Shown here piece by piece: positions 24,474-33,741 of a stretch of DNA of 64,000 nt. This stretch comes from an uncultured Alistipes sp. GTDB taxonomy: Bacteria; Bacteroidota; Bacteroidia; Bacteroidales; Rikenellaceae. The stretch covers positions 3,298-67,297 of the forward strand of contig CALDPX010000007.1 of assembly GCA_937911745.1 (NCBI GenBank), in the 5' to 3' direction. The notes under the pieces were generated by a model. The model saw only the letters and a program-made list of their open reading frames with translations. It made no database searches and was not told the origin of the DNA. Position 1 is the stretch's first letter. Each line of letters opens with the position of its first letter. Position numbers and translations under genes: made by a program.

Positions 24474-24504
24474 TTGAGAGTTGCGGAAAAAAGATGTAAC
24501 TTTG
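24474..24504 (+). promoter_or_regulatory. promoter of tnaA
   Basis: TTG 24474-24476 and TAACTTTG 24497-24504, 20 bases apart, leaving a ~65-base leader. No short leader peptide resembling TnaC is present in the leader. Confidence 0.7.
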
Positions 24505-24577
24505 CGCGATTGGAAACGACACTTTTATAGTAAACAAGGCTAAAAACATATAATTAACCCTAAAAAACAAAAAAACT

Positions 24578-25960
24578 ATGAAATTACCTTACGCAGAACC
24601 CTACCGTATTAAAACGGTAGAAGCTATCAAACCTTCGACTCGCCGTCAGCGCGAGAAATGGATCAAAGAGGCACACTACAACCTCTTCAACCTCCCCGCA
24701 GAGCAGGTTTACATCGACCTTCTGACCGACTCTGGTACCGGTTCGATGAGCGACAAGCAGTGGGCTGCTATGATGACTGGTGACGAGAGTTACGCAGGTG
24801 CATCTTCTTACTTCAACCTCAAAAAGACCATCCAGAACATCTTTGGTTTTGAGTATTTTCTGCCTACACACCAAGGTCGTGCAGCCGAGAACGTACTCTT
24901 CTCGGGTTTGGTAAAAGAGGGTGACATCGTTCCCGGCAACTCGCACTTCGACACCACCAAAGGTCACATCGAGTCGCGCAAAGCAACCGCTATCGACTGC
25001 ACCATCGACGCAGCAAAAGACACTCAGTTGGAGGTTCCTTTCAAGGGCGAGGTAGACATCGAAAAACTCCGCGCAGTATTCGAGAAATATCCTAAGGAGA
25101 GAATTCCCTTCTGCGTTCTGACCATCACCAACAACACCGCAGGTGGTCAGCCCGTATCGATGAAAAACATCCGCGAGACTTCGGAACTCTGCCACCAGTA
25201 TGGCGTCAAACTCCTTATCGACTCGGCTCGTTTTGCAGAGAACGCATACTTTATCAAAAAACGCGAGCCCGGCTATGGTAACAAGACCATCAAACAGATT
25301 GTTAAGGAGATCTACTCCTACGCAGACCTTATGACTATCTCGGCAAAGAAAGACGGTATGGTAAATATGGGTGGTTTCTGCGCTATGCGTACTCAGGAGG
25401 AGTTCGACCTTGCAAAACGTTTCTGCATCTCCTTCGAGGGCTTCGTTACCTATGGTGGTTTGGCAGGTCGCGATATGAACGCTCTGGCAGTAGGTCTTGA
25501 CGAGAACACCGAGTTTGAGCAGCTTGATGCTCGTATGCGTCAGGTAGCATACCTCGGCAAACTTCTCGACCGCTACGGCGTACCCTACCAGCGTCCCGCA
25601 GGTGGTCACGCAATTTTCGTAGACGCCAAGAAGATGTTGCCCAACGTACCCAAAGAGGAGTTTGCTGCTCAGACTTTGGCTGTTGAGCTCTACTTGGAGG
25701 CAGGTATCCGTGCTTGCGAGATTGGTTCTATCTTGGCAGATCGCGACCCCGTTACCCGCGAGAACCGTTACAGCGATCTCGAACTCACCCGTTTGGCTAT
25801 CGCTCGTAGGGTTTACACCGACAACCATATGGCAGTTATCGCAGCCGCTTTGAAGAACATCAAATCGAGGGCTGATAAGATTACCCACGGTTATCGCATT
25901 GTTGAGGAGGCTCCTATCCTCCGTCACTTCACCGTTAAACTCGAAAAGATTGAGGAGTAA
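24578..25960 (+). CDS. tnaA: tryptophanase
   Basis: A 460-residue PLP enzyme splitting L-tryptophan to indole, pyruvate and ammonia. The PLP lysine is K258 in SAKKDGMVNMGG. Other family segments: LLTDSGTGSMSDKQWAAMMTGDESYAGASSYF, QGRAAENVLFS, TNNTAGGQPVSM, LLIDSARFAENAYFIKKREPGY and the C-terminal LTRLAIARRVYT. Length and motifs favour tryptophanase over tyrosine phenol-lyase, though the two are close homologues. No tryptophan permease gene adjoins. The organism is predicted to be indole-positive. Confidence 0.93.
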   Translation: MKLPYAEPYRIKTVEAIKPSTRRQREKWIKEAHYNLFNLPAEQVYIDLLTDSGTGSMSDKQWAAMMTGDESYAGASSYFNLKKTIQNIFGFEYFLPTHQGRAAENVLFSGLVKEGDIVPGNSHFDTTKGHIESRKATAIDCTIDAAKDTQLEVPFKGEVDIEKLRAVFEKYPKERIPFCVLTITNNTAGGQPVSMKNIRETSELCHQYGVKLLIDSARFAENAYFIKKREPGYGNKTIKQIVKEIYSYADLMTISAKKDGMVNMGGFCAMRTQEEFDLAKRFCISFEGFVTYGGLAGRDMNALAVGLDENTEFEQLDARMRQVAYLGKLLDRYGVPYQRPAGGHAIFVDAKKMLPNVPKEEFAAQTLAVELYLEAGIRACEIGSILADRDPVTRENRYSDLELTRLAIARRVYTDNHMAVIAAALKNIKSRADKITHGYRIVEEAPILRHFTVKLEKIEE

Positions 25961-25991
25961 TTCCCTACTCTCATAGAGAATAACTAATACG

Positions 25992-26030
25992 AAGAGCCTC
26001 CGAGGGCACATACTCTCGGAGGCTCTTTTC
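25992..26030 (+). terminator. terminator after tnaA
   Basis: Perfect 13-bp stem (25992-26004 with 26015-26027), 10-base loop, then TTTTC. Confidence 0.9.
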
Positions 26031-26068
26031 AAAACAAACAACAACCAACTTTTTCACTTTTTACCACG

Positions 26069-27412
26069 ATGAGAAAGAGGCTCCTTACACTCCTTGCGTC
26101 ACTCCTGACGCTTTCGGCAATGGCGCAAAGCACCAACAACTACACCAATGAGGGTATAGCACCTCGCCGCACCGAATTTATCTCCTACTCGACTCGCAAC
26201 GCTGCCGAGAAGGGCGACCGTTCAGTGGAGCGTTACTACTTCAACCTCAAATATAAGCAGATACAGACCTTGACCAACAAGTCGGGGGAGCGTGTGGCAC
26301 TCTATGAGGTGGAGATTCCTTTGGTATGGCGTGACAGAGATATTTTTCTCCACACCGAGGGTGGAGCCGCCGAGAAGAGGATTGAGGTCAATGGCAGCAT
26401 AGTTGGCAGTTGCAGGGACAACCGCACGCCAAGCGAATTTCTCATCAGCAAGTACATCACAGACGGAATCACACAAATAGCCATCATCTCGCCCGCCGAG
26501 TGCGACCTGCGCCCTGCGGAGATGCTGGGAGAAAACCCTCTGGAAGAGCAAATCTTCCTCTACTCTCAACCACCCATCCACATTCACGACATTTTGGTTA
26601 GCGCCAAGCCCAACGAAGAGGGACGCTATGGCATACTCACGATGGATGTTGTGGTGAGCAGTTCGCGCCGCTCTGCCGAGCAGATTTCCGTAGGCTACGA
26701 CATATACTCTCCCGAAAAGGAACTCAAATACTACGATGTTCGTGAGATGCAAGTTGGTGCTATGGGACTCGACACACTGCGTTTTTCAACCAACATCTAT
26801 GGGGTTATGGAACGCCTATGGAGTGCCGAAAGTCCCAAACTCTATGATGTGACGTTATACCTCAAACGCAGCGGCATCATCTCGGAGTACATTAATATAA
26901 AGGTAGGATTCGGAACAACCTCCTATGCCGATGGGCAGATATTGCGCAATGGCAAGCCGATAGATATTCGCGCGGCTCACTACACCACAACTTCGGGTGC
27001 CAAGACCACCGAGGCAGATATCAAGGCTCTCAAAAAGCAGAACATAAACACCCTCTACACTCCCCACCCCCAACCCTATTGGTTCTACGATATTTGCGAC
27101 CGAGTGGGAATGTATGTTGTGGAGCAGGCAAATATAAACACCGACCCCAAAGGGGGCGACCGCTCACGCCGAGGCACACTTGCCAACAATCCTCAGTGGC
27201 TCAACGAGTTTTTGGGGCGTGTGGAGTCTTCCTACTACCGAGTGCGTATCCACCCCTCGGTTGTGGCGTGGAGTTTGGGCGGCAACTCGGGTGGTGGCTA
27301 CAATATGTACAAGTGCTACGAGTGGCTCAAAGAGCGCGAGATGGAACGCCCCGTAACCTACGGCTCGGGCGAGTGGAACAGCGACATTAGCCTCCCCGAA
27401 GCGTTGCAATAG
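26069..27412 (+). CDS. secreted GH2-like protein, catalytic residues lost
   Basis: 447 residues. Signal peptide MRKRLLTLLASLLTLSAMA-Q. The central region (~200-300) resembles the immunoglobulin-like domains of glycoside hydrolase family 2. The C-terminal ~140 residues follow the start of the GH2 barrel (ILRNGKPIDIRAAHYTTT, LYTPHPQPYWFYDICDRVGMYVVEQANI, RIHPSVVAWSLGGNSGGGYNMYKCYEWL). In active enzymes the acid/base sits in SLGNES; here residues 402-407 are SLGGNS, with Asn406 in its place. The barrel ends before the nucleophile Glu. So it is probably not a hydrolase. It sits nine bases before rlmH. Confidence 0.78.
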   Translation: MRKRLLTLLASLLTLSAMAQSTNNYTNEGIAPRRTEFISYSTRNAAEKGDRSVERYYFNLKYKQIQTLTNKSGERVALYEVEIPLVWRDRDIFLHTEGGAAEKRIEVNGSIVGSCRDNRTPSEFLISKYITDGITQIAIISPAECDLRPAEMLGENPLEEQIFLYSQPPIHIHDILVSAKPNEEGRYGILTMDVVVSSSRRSAEQISVGYDIYSPEKELKYYDVREMQVGAMGLDTLRFSTNIYGVMERLWSAESPKLYDVTLYLKRSGIISEYINIKVGFGTTSYADGQILRNGKPIDIRAAHYTTTSGAKTTEADIKALKKQNINTLYTPHPQPYWFYDICDRVGMYVVEQANINTDPKGGDRSRRGTLANNPQWLNEFLGRVESSYYRVRIHPSVVAWSLGGNSGGGYNMYKCYEWLKEREMERPVTYGSGEWNSDISLPEALQ

Positions 27413-27420
27413 GCAAGGGT

Positions 27421-27894
27421 ATGAACATCGAACTTGTAGTTGTCGGCAAGACCGACTCGCGAGAGGTCGGCGCACTTGTGGAGGAGTATAAAGGGCGTAT
27501 CGGGCACTACACTCGCTTTGGCATAACCATCATTCCCGACATTAAGAACACCCGCTCGATGAGCGAAACGGAGCAAAAGAGAGCAGAGGGTGAGAGCATC
27601 TTGCGCCTACTGCAAGCGTCTGACTATGTGACACTTCTCGACGAAAGAGGAGTGCAGCCCACCAGCGAGGAGTTTGCCGATTGGATGCAAAAACGTATGG
27701 CAAGTGGTTGCAAAAGACTTGTATTCATCATAGGTGGACCCTATGGTTTTTCGGAGGAAGTCTACGCTCGTGCCAATGGCAAAATCGCCCTCTCGAAGAT
27801 GACTTTCTCGCACCAGATTGTCCGCGCCATCTTCGCCGAACAACTCTACCGCTCACTGACTATAATCAACAACGAGCCATATCATCATAGGTAG
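27421..27894 (+). CDS. rlmH: 23S rRNA (pseudouridine1915-N3)-methyltransferase
   Basis: A 157-residue SPOUT-fold methyltransferase. MNIELVVVGKT opens the family, with DYVTLLDERG in the middle. The SAM-binding knot is FIIGGPYGFSEEVYARA and LSKMTFSHQIVRAIFAEQLYR. Complete. Its ATG follows the GH2-like stop closely, so it is probably read from the upstream transcript. Confidence 0.96.
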   Translation: MNIELVVVGKTDSREVGALVEEYKGRIGHYTRFGITIIPDIKNTRSMSETEQKRAEGESILRLLQASDYVTLLDERGVQPTSEEFADWMQKRMASGCKRLVFIIGGPYGFSEEVYARANGKIALSKMTFSHQIVRAIFAEQLYRSLTIINNEPYHHR

Positions 27895-27909
27895 CAGTCA
27901 GCGGTCAGC

Positions 27910-27974
27910 AAACGAACTCCCCCTCATTCTTGGGTATCTTTTTTAATACCAGAGAATTAAGGGGGAGTTCGTTT
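27910..27974. terminator. long inverted repeat between convergent genes
   Basis: Perfect 15-bp arms (27910-27924 with 27960-27974) enclose 35 bases holding a smaller GGTAT-CTTTTTTA-ATACC hairpin. It lies between rlmH and the convergent serine hydrolase. Confidence 0.65.
27932..27960 (+). repeat. short dispersed motif, copy 3
   Basis: GGGTATCTTTTTTAATACC followed by AGAGAATTAA, related to 1580-1606 and 3301-3330. Here it forms the loop of a larger inverted repeat. Confidence 0.5.
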
Positions 27975-28002
27975 ATTGGTAAATAAGAGATATGGGGAAC
28001 TC

Positions 28003-29247
28003 TCAATTTCCCATTAGATAGTCCGCAACGGCTTGGTAGGCAGGCAGGGATATAGGGTCGTTGTGGGTGTTGGAGGCTATGGGGTTGGACGCCGCACGCA
28101 CAATGACCATCTCGGCTGTCGGGTCTATGTAGATAGCCTGACCGTGAACACCGCGAGCCATAAAGGCACCATTGGGATTGTTGGTCACCCACCACATATT
28201 GCGGTAACTCCACCCGGGGAGTTTATCGGCATAGTTGGAGGCTGCAAATGGCTCGGGATTACTACCAAAACGTATATCACGCACCACTTCTCGGGGTATT
28301 ATCTGCTCGCCGTGCCATCTACCCTCTCGGCGCATCATCTCGCCAAAGCGAGCCAAATCTCGCAATGCAGCATTAAGACCTCCGCCCGCAAAGGCAGTAC
28401 CCGTAGCATCTACCTGATAGTAAGCATCTTGCTCCATACCCATACGACTCCATACTCGGGCTCGGAGTTGCTCGGCAATAGGTGCTCCGCCAACACGCTC
28501 AACAATCCAACCGAGTACATCGGTATTTATGGTGCGATAGCCAAACCTCTCGCCGTGAATACCCTCTTGTTTAACCGTAGGCATAAAGTCGTGGTAACCT
28601 TGTGGGGTGCCTTCGGGGTGCTCAACCATAGCATTTCCTGCGGCAGAGAAGCCCCACACCTCAGCATTGGGGTCGGTGTAGTCCTCCGAATAGGCTATGG
28701 CAGTGGTCATATCCATCACCTCGCGCACCGTCGCTGTGCCAAATCCGCTATCAGCAAGTTCGGGCAGGTAGTAACTAACCCTTGCATGTGGGTCCAACTT
28801 ACCCTCTGCTACTAATGTAGCAGCAAGAGTCCCCGTAAAGGACTTTGTAACGCTCATAAGGGCGTGAAGACTCTCGGAGGTCATTTCGCCAAAGTAACGC
28901 TCGTAGATTATTCGCCCCCGATGGAGGATGATTATACCGTCTGTGTAGTTCTCTTCGAGCGATTGGAGCCACGTTATGGGCTCCGTCTTGCCCATAGGAA
29001 CAAACCTAAGGCGGTCGATATCCTCCTCTTGGAGGGCGTAGCGGAATGAGGTAAGACGAGCCTCGTTACCACGCGGCACATTGGTGGTGGGCATAAACTC
29101 CCTCATATGCAACACGCTATAAGGGAGCGACTCGGGAGTGAAAAAACTGCCATCGCGAGCATTACCACGAGGGGTGTCGGCAAATAGGGTTGGAATGGTT
29201 GTCATCAGTACACAGAGTAGAGTTGTGATTCTTTTTTTGGTTTTCAT
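28003..29247 (-). CDS. secreted serine hydrolase (class C beta-lactamase-like / NylB-like)
   Basis: 414 residues from the ATG at 29247 (MKTKKRITTLLCVLM), chosen for its signal peptide over an ATG at 29310. The nucleophile motif is S132-VTK135. A Tyr motif follows in FGYRTINTDVLG, and HGVHGQ-like ARGVHGQ occupies the KTG position. Segments such as MGMEQDAYYQVDATGTAFAGGGLNAALRDLARFG recall 6-aminohexanoate-dimer hydrolase relatives. The substrate is unknown; peptidase, esterase or amidase are possible. No resistance function is implied. Confidence 0.88.
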   Translation of the reverse strand: MKTKKRITTLLCVLMTTIPTLFADTPRGNARDGSFFTPESLPYSVLHMREFMPTTNVPRGNEARLTSFRYALQEEDIDRLRFVPMGKTEPITWLQSLEENYTDGIIILHRGRIIYERYFGEMTSESLHALMSVTKSFTGTLAATLVAEGKLDPHARVSYYLPELADSGFGTATVREVMDMTTAIAYSEDYTDPNAEVWGFSAAGNAMVEHPEGTPQGYHDFMPTVKQEGIHGERFGYRTINTDVLGWIVERVGGAPIAEQLRARVWSRMGMEQDAYYQVDATGTAFAGGGLNAALRDLARFGEMMRREGRWHGEQIIPREVVRDIRFGSNPEPFAASNYADKLPGWSYRNMWWVTNNPNGAFMARGVHGQAIYIDPTAEMVIVRAASNPIASNTHNDPISLPAYQAVADYLMGN

Positions 29248-29378
29248 AATGTTGTTTTTGATTTGGTTTACACTACATATAACATACCTAAAAGACAAAT
29301 TAGTATGCAAAAAACGTTTTTAGATGCAAAAAAAGCGTGGTAATTTCAGTCAATGTGAGGTAATCGCAAAAAAAATAA

Positions 29379-29386
29379 TATATTTG
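29379..29386 (+). promoter_or_regulatory. -7 element for dsbD
   Basis: TATATTTG, 66 bases before the start codon. The -33 box is weak. Confidence 0.55.
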
Positions 29387-29452
29387 TGGGTTGAAATGTT
29401 ACTTAACGTAAGAAAACAATAATTAAAACCTAAATCTATAATTGCTAAAAGT

Positions 29453-31420
29453 ATGAAATTTTCTAAAATTTTAATTACTGCCCTCTTATCGCTCTTTGCG
29501 ACAGTAGGTATGGCTCAGGAGGCTACTACCCGCACCGCTTGGAGTGCAGAGGTGGAGAATCTTGGCGAGGGCTACTACAACATCAACGTAACCGCTCAGG
29601 TGCCCGAAGATTTACACATCTACGCAATGGGCGAACTCGGAGGCTACAACCCTACTACTATCACCATCGAGTCGGAGAAAATATCGCTCGAAGGCGAAGT
29701 TACCGCTTCGCGTGAGCCCCACAAGTACTACGATGACATCTTTATGGTTGATATGGGTGACTACTCGGGTGAAGTTACTTTCACTCAGAAAGTTGCCGCT
29801 CACAAAAAGAACGCCAAAGTAGCCATTACCGTAGAGTGGCAGGAGTGTACCGAGGGCACTTGCCAGATGGGCGAGGCTGAACTCGAAGTAAAACTCGGCA
29901 AAGAGATTGTAGCTGCTCCCAAAGAGGAGGCTCAGGTGGCTTCGGCAGAGGCTGAGAGCAATGGTAGCAACTTCTGGGCTATGATTATTGAGGCTATCAT
30001 TTGGGGCTTTGCAGCACTGCTTACACCTTGCGTATTCCCCATGGTGCCTATGACCGTATCGTTCTTCATGAAGGGTTCGGAGAACAAGGCAAAAGCCAAG
30101 TTCCGCGCCATTATGTATGGCGTATTCATCGTAGCGCTCTACACACTGCCTATCGCAGCACTTATCATCATCACTCGCATAGTGGGTGGCGACGCTGTAA
30201 CAGCAGACATCTTCAACTGGCTGGCTACACACTGGCTCCCCAACATCATCTTCTTCATTGTATTTATGATTTTCGCTGCATCGTTCTTCGGTGCTTTCGA
30301 GATTGTATTGCCCTCTAAGCTCGTTAATAAGAGCGATGAGAATGTCGATAAGAAGAAAGGCTTGGGCGGTGTGTTCTTCCTTGCTCTTACACTCGTACTC
30401 GTATCCTTCTCGTGTACCGGTCCTATCGTAGGTTCGGTGCTCATCAAGGCTACACAGGGTGAGGTTTGGACCCCCATCTTCGCAATGATGGCGTTCTCGT
30501 TGGCATTTGCAATTCCTTTTGTATTGTGCGCCCTCTTCCCCGGTCTGCTCAATAAGATGCCTAAGAGTGGTGGCTGGCTCAACTCGGTTAAAGTTGTGCT
30601 CGGTTTCGTGGAGGTTGCTCTTGGTTTGAAATTCCTCTCCACTGCCGACCAGGTTTATCACTGGGGATTGCTCGATAGGGAGATCTATCTTGCCATCTGG
30701 ATCGTATGCTTCACTCTGTTGGGCTTCTACCTGCTTGGTAAACTCAAATTCAAACACGACTCAGAGGTTAAGTACATCTCGACCTTCCGCTTGTTTGCCG
30801 CCATTGGCGTATTTGCCTTTGTGGTCTATATGATTCCTGGTATGTGGGGTGCGCCTCTTAAAGGTCTTTCGGGCTACCTACCTCCTATGCAGAGTCAGGA
30901 CTTTGTTATCGGTAGCGGCGCTACTACTGCTACTACCGAGAGCAACAACTCCGATCTTTCGACCGTCAAGTATGGTGACTTCCTTGAACTGCCTCTTGGT
31001 TTGGAGGGCTTCTTCGACTTGGAGGAGGCAAAGGCATACGCTGCAAAGGTTGGCAAACCCATCTTCCTCGACTTTACTGGTCACGGCTGTGTAAACTGCC
31101 GCGAAATGGAGTCGCGCGTATGGAGTGACCCCACAGTAAAGACCAAATTGGAGAACGAGTTTGTGATTTGTGCCCTCTATGTGGATGATAAAAAACAAGT
31201 CGCAAAAGAGGATTGGGTTGTTGCTGCCAATGGCAAAACACTCAAAACCCTCGGCAAAATCAACTCCGCATTTGCCCTCGAACAGTTTGGTGCCAACGCA
31301 CAGCCCCACTATGTAATCCTCGATGCAGAGGGCAAACAGTTGGGCGATGCTCGTGGTTACAACCTCGATGTTGCGGCATTTGTTGAGTGGATGGACGCTG
31401 GTCTTGCTCTACACAAATAG
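29453..31420 (+). CDS. dsbD: protein-disulfide reductase DsbD family (thiol:disulfide interchange)
   Basis: 655 residues with three modules: a signal peptide plus N-terminal periplasmic domain (~22-165) with a Cys pair in QECTEGTCQM; an eight-helix membrane domain (~170-480) with the electron-carrying cysteines C193 (LTPCVFPM) and C321 (SFSCTGP); and a C-terminal thioredoxin-like domain (~515-655) with C546-V-N-C549. It moves reducing power from cytoplasmic thioredoxin to periplasmic partners. All expected cysteines are present. A terminator follows. Confidence 0.94.
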   Translation: MKFSKILITALLSLFATVGMAQEATTRTAWSAEVENLGEGYYNINVTAQVPEDLHIYAMGELGGYNPTTITIESEKISLEGEVTASREPHKYYDDIFMVDMGDYSGEVTFTQKVAAHKKNAKVAITVEWQECTEGTCQMGEAELEVKLGKEIVAAPKEEAQVASAEAESNGSNFWAMIIEAIIWGFAALLTPCVFPMVPMTVSFFMKGSENKAKAKFRAIMYGVFIVALYTLPIAALIIITRIVGGDAVTADIFNWLATHWLPNIIFFIVFMIFAASFFGAFEIVLPSKLVNKSDENVDKKKGLGGVFFLALTLVLVSFSCTGPIVGSVLIKATQGEVWTPIFAMMAFSLAFAIPFVLCALFPGLLNKMPKSGGWLNSVKVVLGFVEVALGLKFLSTADQVYHWGLLDREIYLAIWIVCFTLLGFYLLGKLKFKHDSEVKYISTFRLFAAIGVFAFVVYMIPGMWGAPLKGLSGYLPPMQSQDFVIGSGATTATTESNNSDLSTVKYGDFLELPLGLEGFFDLEEAKAYAAKVGKPIFLDFTGHGCVNCREMESRVWSDPTVKTKLENEFVICALYVDDKKQVAKEDWVVAANGKTLKTLGKINSAFALEQFGANAQPHYVILDAEGKQLGDARGYNLDVAAFVEWMDAGLALHK

Positions 31421-31457
31421 ACCATTATAGCGGTTTTCTACTCGGATTTATAAAAGT

Positions 31458-31489
31458 TCGCAGGCTACACACGTGGCCTGCGATTTTTT
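31458..31489 (+). terminator. terminator after dsbD
   Basis: TCGCAGGC (31458-31465) pairs with GCCTGCGA (31476-31483), followed by TTTTTT. Confidence 0.9.
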
Positions 31490-31564
31490 ATGCCATTTCC
31501 ATTCGCAGGTATCAAAAAGATTCTATTATAACAAACGAGCGATGAAGTCGGTTTATGGTTAGAG

Positions 31565-31583
31565 GTTAACGTTAGACGTTATG
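31565..31583 (+). repeat. GACGTTA repeat remnant, copy 4
   Basis: GTTAACGTTAGACGTTATG retains only the right end of the repeat family. It is 13 bases upstream of a promoter. Confidence 0.55.
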
Positions 31584-31595
31584 TACACAAAAGAG

Positions 31596-31625
31596 TTGTA
31601 AATCTAATTCTTTTGTGTATATTTG
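31596..31625 (+). promoter_or_regulatory. promoter of the OPT transporter
   Basis: TTG 31596-31598 and TATATTTG 31618-31625, 19 bases apart. Confidence 0.8.
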
Positions 31626-31661
31626 TAAGTTGGAAAATTATTAATCATAAATAGACCTATT

Positions 31662-33665
31662 ATGTCAGAAAAGAACCAAATCAAAAAACTTGCGGACAAT
31701 GCCTACCGTCCTCTTGCCGAGGGCGAAGAGTATGTTCCCGTAATGAAGTCGAGTGACAAGCCCAAGGAGGTTACCCCCTACTCCGTAGGTATGGGTATCC
31801 TTATGGCAGTAATCTTCTCGGCTGCGGCAGCCTACCTCGGACTCAAAGTTGGTCAGGTATTCGAGGCTGCAATTCCTATCGCTATCATAGCCGTTGGCGT
31901 GGGCACAATGACGGGCAAGAAGAATATGCTCGGTCAGAATGTTATCATCCAGAGCATCGGTGCTTCGAGTGGTGTTATTGTTGCGGGTGCAATCTTCACT
32001 CTGCCCGCACTCTACATCCTCGGCTTGGAGGCTCAGTTCTACCAGATTTTCCTCTCTTCGCTTTTGGGTGGTCTGTTGGGCATTGTGCTGCTGATTCCCT
32101 TCCGCAAGTACTTCGTGAAGGATATGCACGGTAAGTATCCCTTCCCCGAGGCTACGGCTACCACCGAGGTACTCGTTAGTGGCGAGGGTCAGAAAGGTCA
32201 GGCTAAACTCTTGGCAATTAGCGGTTTGATTGGTGGTCTTTACGACTTCATCGTGAGCACCTTCGGCTTGTGGACCGACACCATCTCTACCCGCATCACT
32301 GCTTGGGGCGCACACTTGGCAGACAACTTCAAGACAGTCTTCAAACTCAACACTTCGGCTGCCGTTCTCGGCTTGGGCTATATTGTAGGTCTGAAATATG
32401 CGGCTTTCATCTGCGCAGGTTCGTTCCTCGTATGGTTCCTCATTGTGCCTATGGTGGGCTCGTTTGAGGCAAGTATCAACCCTGAAAGCCTCATCGCACT
32501 GCTGGGCATCACAGACGCTCGTCTTTTGGCTAATCCCGAACTTATCTTCACCCCCGAAAACCTCTTTGCCTACATCGGCAAACCTCTGGGTATCGGCGGT
32601 ATCGCTATGGCAGGTATCATCGGCATCATCCGCCAGGCGGGTATCATCAAACAGTCGCTCGGCATGGCAGTAAGCGAGTTGAGTGGCAAAAAAGCAGCAG
32701 GCGAAACCAAGCGTACCGACAAGGACATCTCTATGAAAGTGATTCTTTCGGTGCTTATCGCTGTGTTGGTGGCAGTTTTGGTATTCTTCCGCGTGGGTGT
32801 ATTGGAGAATTGGTGGCTCTCGGCAGTGGCTTTGGTTGTGGTATTCGTTATCGCATTCCTCTTCACCACTGTTGCCGCTAACGCCATTGCTATCGTGGGC
32901 TCCAACCCTGTGAGCGGTATGACGCTTATGACTCTTATTCTCTCCTCGCTTGTACTCGTTAGCGTTGGCTTGGAGGGCAAGAGCGGTATGACTGCTGCAA
33001 TGATTATCGGTGGCGTGGTTTGTACGGCACTCTCTATGGCGGGCGGCTTCATTACCGACCTTAAAATAGGCTACTGGATTGGTACGACACCCAAGAAACA
33101 AGAGGCTTGGAAATTCCTCGGTACGGTTGTGTCGGCTGCTACGGTTGCGGGTGTTATGATGATTCTCAACAAGACCTATGGCTTTACGGGAGAGGGTGCA
33201 CTTGTAGCACCTCAGGCAAATGCTATGGCTGCGGTTATCAAACCCTTGATGACGGGCGGTACCACCCCCTGGATGCTCTACTTTGCAGGCGCTGCTTTGG
33301 CACTTATCCTCACTATGATTGGTGTGCCTGCACTCCCATTCGCTTTGGGTATGTTCATCCCCTTGGAACTCAACGCCCCCCTGTTGGTGGGTGGTCTTAT
33401 CAGCTGGTTCGTTACGAGCCGCTCGAAAGATGCTGAGGTTAATAAGGCTCGTGGCTCGCGCGGTACACTCATCGCTTCGGGCTTCATTGCCGGTGGCGCA
33501 CTTATGGGCGTAGTGAGCGCAGTGCTGAAATATGCAGGCGTTGATCCATTTATGAGCGAGTGGTATGCTTCGAGTGGCGCACAGTGGCTTGGCGTAGGCA
33601 CCTATGTGGCAATCATCGGCTACTTCATTTGGGACTCGCTCCGCGCTAAGAAGAGCGAGATGTGA
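31662..33665 (+). CDS. OPT family oligopeptide transporter
   Basis: A 667-residue integral membrane protein with about 14-16 hydrophobic helices. It carries OPT-family segments YSVGMGILMAVIFSAAAAYLGLKVGQ, the KYPFPEATATTEVLV motif characteristic of the bacterial subgroup, NPVSGMTLMTL, and PALPFALGMFIPLELNAPLLVGG near the end. It imports oligopeptides by proton symport. Peptidase T follows 76 bases downstream, consistent with a peptide-use unit. Confidence 0.94.
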   Translation: MSEKNQIKKLADNAYRPLAEGEEYVPVMKSSDKPKEVTPYSVGMGILMAVIFSAAAAYLGLKVGQVFEAAIPIAIIAVGVGTMTGKKNMLGQNVIIQSIGASSGVIVAGAIFTLPALYILGLEAQFYQIFLSSLLGGLLGIVLLIPFRKYFVKDMHGKYPFPEATATTEVLVSGEGQKGQAKLLAISGLIGGLYDFIVSTFGLWTDTISTRITAWGAHLADNFKTVFKLNTSAAVLGLGYIVGLKYAAFICAGSFLVWFLIVPMVGSFEASINPESLIALLGITDARLLANPELIFTPENLFAYIGKPLGIGGIAMAGIIGIIRQAGIIKQSLGMAVSELSGKKAAGETKRTDKDISMKVILSVLIAVLVAVLVFFRVGVLENWWLSAVALVVVFVIAFLFTTVAANAIAIVGSNPVSGMTLMTLILSSLVLVSVGLEGKSGMTAAMIIGGVVCTALSMAGGFITDLKIGYWIGTTPKKQEAWKFLGTVVSAATVAGVMMILNKTYGFTGEGALVAPQANAMAAVIKPLMTGGTTPWMLYFAGAALALILTMIGVPALPFALGMFIPLELNAPLLVGGLISWFVTSRSKDAEVNKARGSRGTLIASGFIAGGALMGVVSAVLKYAGVDPFMSEWYASSGAQWLGVGTYVAIIGYFIWDSLRAKKSEM

Positions 33666-33741
33666 TAATTCAAAATGTAAAATTCGCCATAGGCGCACCA
33701 TAATTTTCCATTTTCCATTTTCAATTAAAAGAAAGAATAGT

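Noticed and set aside
24505..24577. TnaC-type leader peptide before tnaA
   Set aside because: No ATG frame with Trp and a terminal Pro lies in the leader.
28003..29247. Antibiotic resistance beta-lactamase
   Set aside because: The SxxK-type fold is shared by many esterases and peptidases. The motifs resemble NylB-like hydrolases, and nothing indicates lactam resistance.
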